A stretch of 64,000 bases of DNA from Parvularculaceae bacterium. Lineage in GTDB: Bacteria; Pseudomonadota; Alphaproteobacteria; Caulobacterales; Parvularculaceae. This document shows, in pieces, positions 57,102 to 64,000 of this stretch. Within the stretch, counting starts at the first letter, position 1. Every line of letters starts with the position of its first letter. The notes below the pieces were generated by a model that worked only from the letters and a program-made list of their open reading frames with translations, did no database searches and was not told the DNA's origin. The stretch spans positions 26,043-90,042 of the forward strand of contig JAGRDS010000021.1 in NCBI GenBank assembly GCA_020446945.1, read 5' to 3'. A program made the position numbers and the translations under genes.

Positions 57102-58505
57102 TTAAACATCTAAAGCGTCACGAATTCGGCCGAGCGCTTCCTCGCGGCCAAGAGCGTACATGGTTTCGCCGAGCGAGGGCGACGGCGCGCCGCCCGTCAA
57201 GGCCGCGCGCAGGGGTTGTCCAATCTTGCCGAATCCGACGCCGGCTTCCTCCGCGAGCGCCTTCAGCGCCTGATCTAGGGGCGAGGGCGTCGTCCAGTCG
57301 GAGCTTTCCAGTACCTCAAGCGCGCGCGCTATCATTTGCCTCGCCCCATCCAGATTGAGCGATTTGGCCGGTTTGGCCGCAATTTCGATCGGGCGCTTCA
57401 GGAACAAAAAGGCGGCCGCATCCGGGACCGCGGCCAGCGTCGGCGCGCGATCGGAGAGAAAAGGCGCAGCGCGGCGCAGGCGCGCAATATTTTCGTCGTC
57501 CAGCAAAATCCCGGCGCTTTCGATAAATGGCGCCGCCTTCGCGGCGAAATCGTCTGCGCCCAAACATTTCATGTAATGCGCATTCGTGTTTTCGAGTTTC
57601 GCGGGATCGAGCCGCGCGGGCGCGCGGTTTATTCCTGCAACGTCGAACCATTCGAGCGCCCTTGCGCGCGGAATTATCTCATCATCGCCATGAGACCATC
57701 CAAGGCGAAGCAGATAGTTTGCGAGAGCTTCCGGCAGGATGCCGAGATCGCGATACGCCTCAACGCCGAGCGCGCCGTGGCGTTTTGAAAGTTTGGCGCC
57801 GTCCGGACCATGGATGAGCGGAACATGCGCAAATGACGGAATATTCCAGCCGAGAGCCGAATAAATCTGTTGCTGGCGCGCGGCGTTCGTTAAGTGATCG
57901 TCGCCGCGGATTACATGCGTGACGCCCATATCGTGATCGTCGGCGACGACGGCGAGATTGTAAGTCGGCGCCCCGTCGCTTCGCAAAATTATTAAATCAT
58001 CGAGGGCGCTGTTCGGAAACCTCACATCGCCCTGCACGCTGTCGCGAACTATCGTTTCGCCTTCGCGCGGCGCTTTGAAGCGAATCGTATGGGGCTGTGC
58101 GCCCGGCGCGCCGGCCGGATCGGTCTCGCGCCACGGGCTTTCAAATCGCGATTTTGTTTCAATCGCGCGATTGCGCGCCGCATCAATTTCATCGCCCGAC
58201 ATGTAGCAGCGATACGCCGCGCCGGCGGCCAGCAAATCACGGGCGATCTGCGCATGGCGTTCACGCCGAGCATATTGGGATACCGGCTCCTCGTCCCAAT
58301 CAAGGCCGAGCCAGGAAAGTCCCCCAATGATTGCATCGACCGCCGCCTCATTGTGACGGGCGCGATCCGTGTCCTCGATACGCAATAAGAACCGGCCGCC
58401 GCGCCCGCGCGCAAATAGCCAGTTGAATAGGGCGGTCCTTGCGCCGCCGATATGAAGATAACCGGTCGGCGAGGGGGCGAAGCGTGTTACGACTTTCGAC
58501 GTCAT
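57102..58505 (-). CDS. gltX: glutamyl-tRNA synthetase
   Basis: Charges tRNA-Glu, 467 residues, class I synthetase. The HIGH-type motif is PTGYLHIGGAR (9-19) and the KMSKS-type motif is KLSKRHG near 243. Starts 77 bp from the divergent comEC gene and is 137 bp upstream of gltA on the same strand. A perfect 6-bp hairpin at 57063-57077 follows it but lacks a clear T tract. Confidence 0.97.
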   Translation of the reverse strand: MTSKVVTRFAPSPTGYLHIGGARTALFNWLFARGRGGRFLLRIEDTDRARHNEAAVDAIIGGLSWLGLDWDEEPVSQYARRERHAQIARDLLAAGAAYRCYMSGDEIDAARNRAIETKSRFESPWRETDPAGAPGAQPHTIRFKAPREGETIVRDSVQGDVRFPNSALDDLIILRSDGAPTYNLAVVADDHDMGVTHVIRGDDHLTNAARQQQIYSALGWNIPSFAHVPLIHGPDGAKLSKRHGALGVEAYRDLGILPEALANYLLRLGWSHGDDEIIPRARALEWFDVAGINRAPARLDPAKLENTNAHYMKCLGADDFAAKAAPFIESAGILLDDENIARLRRAAPFLSDRAPTLAAVPDAAAFLFLKRPIEIAAKPAKSLNLDGARQMIARALEVLESSDWTTPSPLDQALKALAEEAGVGFGKIGQPLRAALTGGAPSPSLGETMYALGREEALGRIRDALDV

Positions 58506-58582
58506 GGTGGCGACGCAGTATCCTTTGCGTTCATTTTCGGGCGATTGCGGCTCGCCTTTAGCACAGCCGCAGCCGGGGGGGT

Positions 58583-60763
58583 ATGGTCAAAGCCGGATTC
58601 ATTTCCAGCGCGCATAATCGGCCGGCGGCCCGAGCAGCGGCGCCGGCCGCAGGGCCCGCGGGCGAATTCGCCGATCGAATACGTGAATTGTTCGCGGGTG
58701 AAGCGGAACGCCTCAGCCTTTGGGCGCCTGTCGCGCTCGGCGCCGGCGCGGCGGCGTATTTCAGCCTCGAATTCGAGCCCTCCCTTTTATTGACATTATC
58801 GCTGCTTGCGATTGCGATTTTCGCCGGCGCGCTTTTGCAGAACCTTCGAACGGCGTTCGCCGCCGCCAGCGTGTTCCTGCTCGGTTTCGCCGCAGCTGAT
58901 TTTCGCGCAGCCATTGTCGATGCGCCAATATTGCGCCAACCGATGGAATTCGTTCAGATCGAAGGGCGGATCCGATCCGTCGATGAATCTTCGGCCCATC
59001 GCCGAATAACATTTGACGCTTTGCGGATCGAAAATCTTGATCCGGAAAAAACACCCGCGCGAGTTCGGGTCACATGGCGCGGCGCCGAATTCAACGCAAA
59101 GCCTGGCGATCGCGTCTCGATGATTGTCAGCCTGTCGCCGCCGCCGCGCCCCGCAGCGCCGGGCGGATTTGACTTTGCGCGCCAATTATTTTTTCAGCGC
59201 ATCGGCGCTGTCGGCTTCGCGGTCAGCGCGCCGCGCATGGCGCCCGGCGGCGAAACGAATAAAATCAGCGTTGCGTTCGCGGCGAAGGTGGACGGATTTC
59301 GCGTCGCCCTTGCGCGGCGCATCACAGATAAAGCGCAAGGGGAAAGCGGCGCCATCGTAGCCGCTGTCATAACCGGGAAGCGCGGCGCGTTAACGCAGGA
59401 ATCAAAAGATGCGTTCCGGGACGCCGGCCTTGCGCACCTATTGTCTATCTCCGGTCTGCATATGGGTTTGGCGACCGGCCTCATATTTTTCTGCGTTCGC
59501 GGGCTGCTCGCGCTTAGCGAAAAGCTGGCGCTGACGCGGCCGATAAAAAAATGGGCGGCGGCGGCGGCGCTTTTTTCCGGCGCCGGATATCTTGTCCTTT
59601 CGGGGGGCGCGTGGCCGGCCCAGCGCGCTTTTATAATGTCGTCCATATTCTTCATCGCCATTTTGGTCGATCGTCGCGCATTGTCGCTGCGCAATGTCGC
59701 GATCGCCGCATTCATCATACTATTGTTGACGCCTGAGGCGGTTCTCCATCCCGGCTTTCAAATGTCATTCGCCGCCGTCACGGCGCTGATCGCGGCCTAT
59801 GAATGGGCGTCAAAACGCGCCGACCCGTTTCGATCTTTCTCTTTGTTCTCCCGGCTGCGCCGATACGCCGTCGGGGTCGCGGTAACTGATACGATCGCTG
59901 CAATCGCGACGGCGCCGTTCAGCCTGTATCATTTCAACAGGGCGGCGAATTTCGGGCTCGCCGCCAATATCATTTCCGTTCCGTTGATGGCGTTCTGGGT
60001 GATGCCCGCTTCTATTCTCGCAATTGTCCTTACGCCTTTCAATTTCGACGGTCCGGTCTGGCGCCTTGCGGCCGCCGGCGTCGACGTGATGCTTGTCATG
60101 GCGCGATGGACGATGGCGCTTCCCGGCGCCGTTACCGTATTTCCACAATGGCCGCCGGGCGCGCTCGGCGTAATTACGATCGGCGGACTGTGGCTTTGCC
60201 TGATGTCGCGCGGATGGCGGTTCTGGGGGCTGGCCGCCTTGCCTCTGGCGTTCCTTCTCACAAATTTGAGCCCTTCGCCGTTCTTGTATGTGAATGAAGA
60301 GGCGAACAATGTCGGATTTGTCCATGTGACGGATAAGGGCGCGAAGAGTTTCGCCGTGTTCGATCGCCGGCGAAGCCGTTTCGATGTCACCATGTGGATG
60401 GAGGAAGCCGGCATCGATATTAATCGAAACCGTGCGGTTGATTTAAATTCGGCTGCAAGATGCGATGAATTCGGCTGTGTGATCAGCGTCGGAACGAAGA
60501 TGATCGGCGTCAATTCAAACCCTATGGCGCTCGATGATGATTGCGCGCGCGCCGATCTCGTGATCGCGCTCTACCCGGTATCGCGAAAAGCGCGCGCAAA
60601 CTGCGACGCCGAACTGATCGATCGCTGGAGGCTCATGGATTTCGGCGCCCATTCGATCGCCGAAGTGAAAGGTGAATTGAGTATATCGTCTGTTGCGGCG
60701 CAAAGGGGGCGCCGCCCCTGGACAGGAGCATGGACTGCGCCGGCGCGTTTGAATTCGCCTTAA
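58583..60763 (+). CDS. comEC: ComEC/Rec2-type DNA uptake channel, no metallo-beta-lactamase domain
   Basis: 726-residue polytopic membrane protein. An N-terminal helix region and OB-like DUF4131 domain are followed by the competence helix block ([21 protein letters not shown] is diagnostic). The C-terminal domain shows none of the HxHxDH metal motif of ComEC, as in several alphaproteobacteria, so the nuclease-like function may be supplied elsewhere. Its end overlaps the end of lexA by four bases. Confidence 0.9.
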   Translation: MVKAGFISSAHNRPAARAAAPAAGPAGEFADRIRELFAGEAERLSLWAPVALGAGAAAYFSLEFEPSLLLTLSLLAIAIFAGALLQNLRTAFAAASVFLLGFAAADFRAAIVDAPILRQPMEFVQIEGRIRSVDESSAHRRITFDALRIENLDPEKTPARVRVTWRGAEFNAKPGDRVSMIVSLSPPPRPAAPGGFDFARQLFFQRIGAVGFAVSAPRMAPGGETNKISVAFAAKVDGFRVALARRITDKAQGESGAIVAAVITGKRGALTQESKDAFRDAGLAHLLSISGLHMGLATGLIFFCVRGLLALSEKLALTRPIKKWAAAAALFSGAGYLVLSGGAWPAQRAFIMSSIFFIAILVDRRALSLRNVAIAAFIILLLTPEAVLHPGFQMSFAAVTALIAAYEWASKRADPFRSFSLFSRLRRYAVGVAVTDTIAAIATAPFSLYHFNRAANFGLAANIISVPLMAFWVMPASILAIVLTPFNFDGPVWRLAAAGVDVMLVMARWTMALPGAVTVFPQWPPGALGVITIGGLWLCLMSRGWRFWGLAALPLAFLLTNLSPSPFLYVNEEANNVGFVHVTDKGAKSFAVFDRRRSRFDVTMWMEEAGIDINRNRAVDLNSAARCDEFGCVISVGTKMIGVNSNPMALDDDCARADLVIALYPVSRKARANCDAELIDRWRLMDFGAHSIAEVKGELSISSVAAQRGRRPWTGAWTAPARLNSP

Positions 60764-61470
60764 TGGTACCGCCGCATCAGGCCGACGAGGCGCCCTTGAA
60801 CCGAAACGCGGTCGGCGCCGTAAATGCGCGTCTCGAACTCGGGATTGGCCGCCTCAAGTGCGATTGATGCGCCTTTTTTCCTGAGCCGCTTCAGCGTCGC
60901 TTCCTCCTGATCGACGAGGGCGACGACGATATCGCCGTTCGTCGCATCGTTGACGCGCTGGATAATCGCGTAATCGCCATCGAAAATACCCGCGTCGATC
61001 ATCGATTCGCCCTGCACTTCGAGAATGTAATGCTCGCCGGCGGCGAGCAGCGTTTCCGGTGCGGCGATGCGATCGACCTCGTGCTGGATCGCCTCGATCG
61101 GCGTGCCGGCCGCGATGCGCCCCAGCACCGGAAGGTCCGTTCCCGTCGCCGTATTCGGTCGGGCGCGCTTCGGCGCGCTCCGGTCCCGGGCGGCGAAATT
61201 CCCGGTCACGACGGACGGGGCGAACTGTGCGGTCTGGCGCCTTGAATTGGCGGCGTCGTCCGGCATGCGCAAAATCTCAAGCGCCCGCGCGCGATTTGGA
61301 AGGCGGCGCAGGAAACCCCGCTCCTCGAGCGCGGTGATGAGGCGGTGGATGCCCGATTTCGACCGTAGATTAAGCGCTTCCTTCATTTCGTCGAAGGAGG
61401 GCGAGACGCCCGTCGATTTAATTCGATCATTGATGAAACGAAGCAGTTCGCTTTGTTTTTGAGTGAGCAT
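60760..61470 (-). CDS. lexA: LexA repressor
   Basis: SOS repressor, 236 residues. The N-terminal winged helix ([13 protein letters not shown]) is followed by a linker and a peptidase domain. The autocleavage site is A121-G122, and the catalytic pair is S156 in QGESM and K194 in ATLKR. The Ser-Lys pair and cleavage site are intact. A typical alphaproteobacterial SOS box lies 79 bp upstream, so it is likely autoregulated. Confidence 0.96.
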   Translation of the reverse strand: MLTQKQSELLRFINDRIKSTGVSPSFDEMKEALNLRSKSGIHRLITALEERGFLRRLPNRARALEILRMPDDAANSRRQTAQFAPSVVTGNFAARDRSAPKRARPNTATGTDLPVLGRIAAGTPIEAIQHEVDRIAAPETLLAAGEHYILEVQGESMIDAGIFDGDYAIIQRVNDATNGDIVVALVDQEEATLKRLRKKGASIALEAANPEFETRIYGADRVSVQGRLVGLMRRYH

Positions 61471-61548
61471 GGGGCGCCTCTTTTTATTTCCGGCATTCGC
61501 GCCGACCGTCTTTGCAGGCCCGAAACGACGACAGAACAAAACGCCAAC

Positions 61549-61563
61549 GTTCTAGTGATGTTC
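61549..61563 (-). promoter_or_regulatory. SOS box of lexA (GTTC-N7-GTTC)
   Basis: GTTC, seven bases, GTTC (plus-strand reading) at 79-93 bp upstream of the lexA start matches the direct-repeat SOS operator of alphaproteobacteria. It supports both lexA autoregulation and the taxonomic placement. Confidence 0.85.
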
Positions 61564-61615
61564 TATTGGCCGGTCAAGTCCGGTTCGGGCCTATCCCTCT
61601 GATTCGAAAAGGGGA

Positions 61616-62416
61616 TCAGGCGTTTGGCGCCGGCGCGCCCAAAAGCGCTCTCGTCGCGGCCGCCACATCGCCTGCGCGCATCAGGCTTTCCCCGACAAGA
61701 AAGCCCTTGGCGCCGGCCGAGACAAGACGGCCGAGATCGGCCCTTGTCGAAATGCCGCTTTCGCTGACCAGAAACCGGTCGGCTGGCAGCCGTACCGCCA
61801 GACGCTCGGTCGTCGAAAGGTCGGTCTTAAAGGTTTTCAGGTTCCTGTTGTTTACGCCGATCAGGCTCGCGCCGAGCGCGATGGCGCGGTCGGTTTCATC
61901 CTCGTCGTGAACCTCTACGAGAACATCGAGGCCGCGCGCGCGGGCGGCGTCCCACAACTCGCGCGCCTGCGCATCTGATAGGACCGCCATAATAAGAAGA
62001 ATGCAGTCCGCTCCCCAGCAGCGCGCTTCCGCAACCTGGTAGGGATCGATCATAAAATCCTTGCGCAGGACAGGAAGCGTGACCGCCGCGCGCGCCGTTT
62101 TCAAAAAAGCGGGCGCACCCTGAAAGCTCGGGGCGTCGGTCAAAACAGATAGGCAGGCGGCGCCGCCGTCGGCATAGGCGCGAGCGAGCGCGGGCGGGTC
62201 GAAATCTTTTCGGATCAGTCCTTTCGACGGGCTCGCTTTTTTAATCTCGGCGATCAATCCGAAACCGCCGACCGCCGCCTTGCGCAAGGTCGCCTCGAAA
62301 CCGCGCGGTTTCGCGGTGTCGTCGGACAAGCGTTCCAGCGCGCCAATTGGAGTCGCCGCTTTCGCCGCCGCCACCTCGTCACGCTTGTACGCGATAATGT
62401 CATCGAGAATTGTCAC
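61616..62416 (-). CDS. trpC: indole-3-glycerol phosphate synthase
   Basis: Closes the indole ring in tryptophan synthesis, 266 residues, TIM-barrel enzyme. Catalytic lysine and glutamate regions are in [22 protein letters not shown] and [12 protein letters not shown]. The frame starts at GTG and overlaps the trpD stop (GTGA), implying coupled translation. Ends 145 bp from lexA. Genes moaC and moeA, which I recall in this position in relatives, are absent. Confidence 0.96.
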   Translation of the reverse strand: MTILDDIIAYKRDEVAAAKAATPIGALERLSDDTAKPRGFEATLRKAAVGGFGLIAEIKKASPSKGLIRKDFDPPALARAYADGGAACLSVLTDAPSFQGAPAFLKTARAAVTLPVLRKDFMIDPYQVAEARCWGADCILLIMAVLSDAQARELWDAARARGLDVLVEVHDEDETDRAIALGASLIGVNNRNLKTFKTDLSTTERLAVRLPADRFLVSESGISTRADLGRLVSAGAKGFLVGESLMRAGDVAAATRALLGAPAPNA

Positions 62417-63435
62417 GGCGCAGGTTCATTCGAAATTGATATGAGAAGATCGAGCGCCTTTCGCGCCCGTCCGTCGTCGATGGATTTCGCCGCCATCTGC
62501 GCCCCGTCAGGCAGGGTCGGCGCCGCGTCCGCTATCACCAGCGCCGCGGCCGCGTTCAGCAGCGCGATATCGCGATAGGGGCCGAGTTCTCCCTTGAGTA
62601 GTCGCAAGAGCGCGTCGGCGTTCTTTTCCGGCGAGCCGCCTTTGAGGTCTTCCGGCGCCGCGCGGGGGATGCCGGCGTCTTCCGGCGCGATTTCAAACGC
62701 CGTGACTTCACCCTTGTGCGTTTGGGCGACGTAGGAAACGCCGGTCGTCGTCAATTCATCCAGTCCGTCCGATCCGGCGACAACCCAGGCCCGCTCGGTC
62801 CCCAGCGCGCCAAGCGCCGACGCGAGCGGGCGCGTCAGCGCCGCGTCGAAAACGCCCAGTAATTGCCGGCGCGCTCCCGCCGGGTTCGAAAGCGGGCCGA
62901 GGACATTGAAGATGGTTCGCACGCCAAGTTTTTTTCGAACTGCAGCGACATGCGCGACGGCGCGGTGATGATAGGCGGCGAACATGAATCCGACGCGCGC
63001 ATTTTCTATGCACCGCGCAATCGTCTCTGGCGACGCCTTTAGATTGACGCCCATCGCCGCCAGGACTTCGGAAGAGCCCGACCGCGAACTTGCGGAGCGA
63101 TTTCCGTGTTTTGCGACAGGAACGCCGCATCCGGCGACGATCATCGCCACCGCAGTCGATATGTTGAACGTGTCGGCGCCGTCGCCGCCGGTGCCGCAAG
63201 TGTCGATTGCGTTCGGCGGCGCCTTGACGCTTAGCGCCTTGGCGCGAATCGCTTCTGTGGCGGCGATGATTTCATCGACGGTTTCCCCTCGCCTTCGAAG
63301 CGCGAGAAGAAAAGCGCCGACATCTTCCTCCGCGACTTCATTGTCGAGCAATGCGTCCATGGCGCGGCGCATTTCAGAGCGCGTGAGCGCGCGACCGCTT
63401 TCCACGGCGGCGAGCAGGACGCTGAAATCGTTCAT
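62413..63435 (-). CDS. trpD: anthranilate phosphoribosyltransferase
   Basis: Transfers phosphoribosyl from PRPP to anthranilate, 340 residues. The PRPP-binding GTGGDG motif, the [13 protein letters not shown] segment and the [10 protein letters not shown] loop are intact. Overlaps trpG upstream by ATGA and trpC downstream by GTGA, a tightly coupled trpGDC operon. Confidence 0.97.
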   Translation of the reverse strand: MNDFSVLLAAVESGRALTRSEMRRAMDALLDNEVAEEDVGAFLLALRRRGETVDEIIAATEAIRAKALSVKAPPNAIDTCGTGGDGADTFNISTAVAMIVAGCGVPVAKHGNRSASSRSGSSEVLAAMGVNLKASPETIARCIENARVGFMFAAYHHRAVAHVAAVRKKLGVRTIFNVLGPLSNPAGARRQLLGVFDAALTRPLASALGALGTERAWVVAGSDGLDELTTTGVSYVAQTHKGEVTAFEIAPEDAGIPRAAPEDLKGGSPEKNADALLRLLKGELGPYRDIALLNAAAALVIADAAPTLPDGAQMAAKSIDDGRARKALDLLISISNEPAP

Positions 63436-64000
63436 CGCGCCGCTCCGCCTGCGGCGATAGAAAGAAAATTCCGGAATATCTCAAGGCCGTATTCGGAAGC
63501 GATGCTTTCAGGATGGAACTGAACGCCGGCTATCGGTGCGGCGGCGTGTTCGAGCGCCATGATTTCATTATCGTCCTCGCTAGTCGCCGTGACGGTGAGG
63601 CAATTGGGAAGGTTCGCGCGCTTTGCGACCAGAGAATGGTATCTTGTCGCCGTGAAGGGCGAGGGGATTCCGTCGAAGACGCCCCCGCCGTCATGGGCGA
63701 TGCGGCTCGTCTTGCCGTGCATCTGGCGTTCCGCCCTGACGATCGTTCCGCCGAACGCCTCCGCGATCGATTGCAGGCCGAGACAGACGCCGAAAACGGG
63801 CGTTCCGGCCTCAAGGCTCAAACGAACCGTTTCGACGCATATGCCTGCTGTAGACGGGGTTCCAGGCCCCGGTGAAAGCACGATGGCCTCAGCGCCGAGA
63901 GCGACGGCTTCCTGTGCGGTCAATGCGTCGTTGCGAACAACCTTGACGGGACGCCCGAGCCCGCCGATCAGGTGAACCAGGTTCCAGGTGAAGCTGTCGT
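63432..64000 (-). CDS. trpG: anthranilate synthase glutamine amidotransferase subunit (5' end outside the window)
   Basis: Class I amidotransferase subunit that feeds ammonia to TrpE. The frame runs off the window's right end: beyond 63923 it continues as DSFTWNLVHLIGG, matching the start of TrpG proteins just after the initial few residues. The nucleophile is in FGVCLGLQS and the His/Glu pair in FHPES. Overlaps trpD by ATGA. Confidence 0.95.
   Translation of the reverse strand, partial: DSFTWNLVHLIGGLGRPVKVVRNDALTAQEAVALGAEAIVLSPGPGTPSTAGICVETVRLSLEAGTPVFGVCLGLQSIAEAFGGTIVRAERQMHGKTSRIAHDGGGVFDGIPSPFTATRYHSLVAKRANLPNCLTVTATSEDDNEIMALEHAAAPIAGVQFHPESIASEYGLEIFRNFLSIAAGGAAR

Noticed and set aside
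1..64000. CRISPR arrays, insertion sequences, rRNA genes or prophage
   Set aside because: No regularly spaced direct repeats, transposase-like products, rRNA-like sequence or structural phage genes were seen on either strand.

Overview
The window is a 64 kb piece of a GC-rich bacterial chromosome. It is densely coded, has short intergenic gaps and contains no insertion sequences, integrases, phage genes or CRISPR arrays that I can see. An alphaproteobacterial origin is well supported. The SOS box upstream of lexA has the alphaproteobacterial form GTTC-N7-GTTC, and the order trpG-trpD-trpC / lexA / comEC / gltX / gltA is typical of that class. The marine-type accessory genes (DUF3604, arylsulfotransferase, formylglutathione hydrolase) would suit an aquatic lineage such as the Parvularculales or Caulobacterales, but that finer placement is a guess.

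Layout. 1-7 kb: an RND permease converges on a HupE-like permease / PpiC-type isomerase / DUF3604 cluster. 7-10.4 kb: hemC, then a sigma factor / Tat ferritin-like protein / cytochrome c / cytochrome b-like cluster. 10.5-14 kb: acs and an aldehyde dehydrogenase. 14-20 kb: a very unusual 815-residue Crp-type regulator, then the PAPS-forming genes cysNC and cysD. CysD carries an N-terminal helix-turn-helix-like extension. 20-25 kb: a GbsR/MarR-like regulator, small membrane proteins, TauE, LemA and DUF2207. 25-31 kb: the methylcitrate cycle genes prpD, prpB and prpC with a VOC protein, a thioesterase and a lipoprotein among them, then folE. 31-40 kb: enoyl-CoA hydratases, a Na+/H+ antiporter, a soluble histidine kinase with a HerA-like ATPase, an isoaspartyl peptidase and a beta-lactamase-fold hydrolase. 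40-46 kb: a PfkB kinase, radC, map, a TadG-like protein, a GH24 protein and fghA. 46-52 kb: a CinA N-domain protein, a TPR lipid/envelope-type protein with a cytochrome c partner, sdaA, a TerB protein and an MFS transporter. 52-55.4 kb: tRNA-Leu(UAA), then a visibly AT-richer sulfotransferase / arylsulfotransferase cluster. 55.6-64 kb: the gltA, gltX, comEC, lexA and trpCDG core block.

The most interesting region is 14-20 kb. The 815-residue protein joins a Crp/Fnr DNA-binding unit to a TPR region, a Rossmann-like region and a C-terminal part that looks like a class III nucleotidyl cyclase domain without its catalytic residues. Its recognition helix carries the Crp-type R-E-x-x-x-R pattern. 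A perfect Crp-type palindrome (TGTGA-N6-TCACA) lies 233 bp upstream of its start, followed by a leader that can fold into nested hairpins. Next to it, the CysD subunit appears to be fused to a small DNA-binding domain, and the cysD promoter region holds inverted repeats. Together these suggest locally wired, protein-encoded regulation of sulfate activation or of an unknown nucleotide signal. The PAPS made by CysD/CysNC could serve the PAPS-type sulfotransferase at 52-53 kb.

Other modules worth study are the DUF3604/PPIase/HupE set, where all four PHP-type metal motifs are visible, and the sigma factor / ferritin-like / cytochrome cluster.
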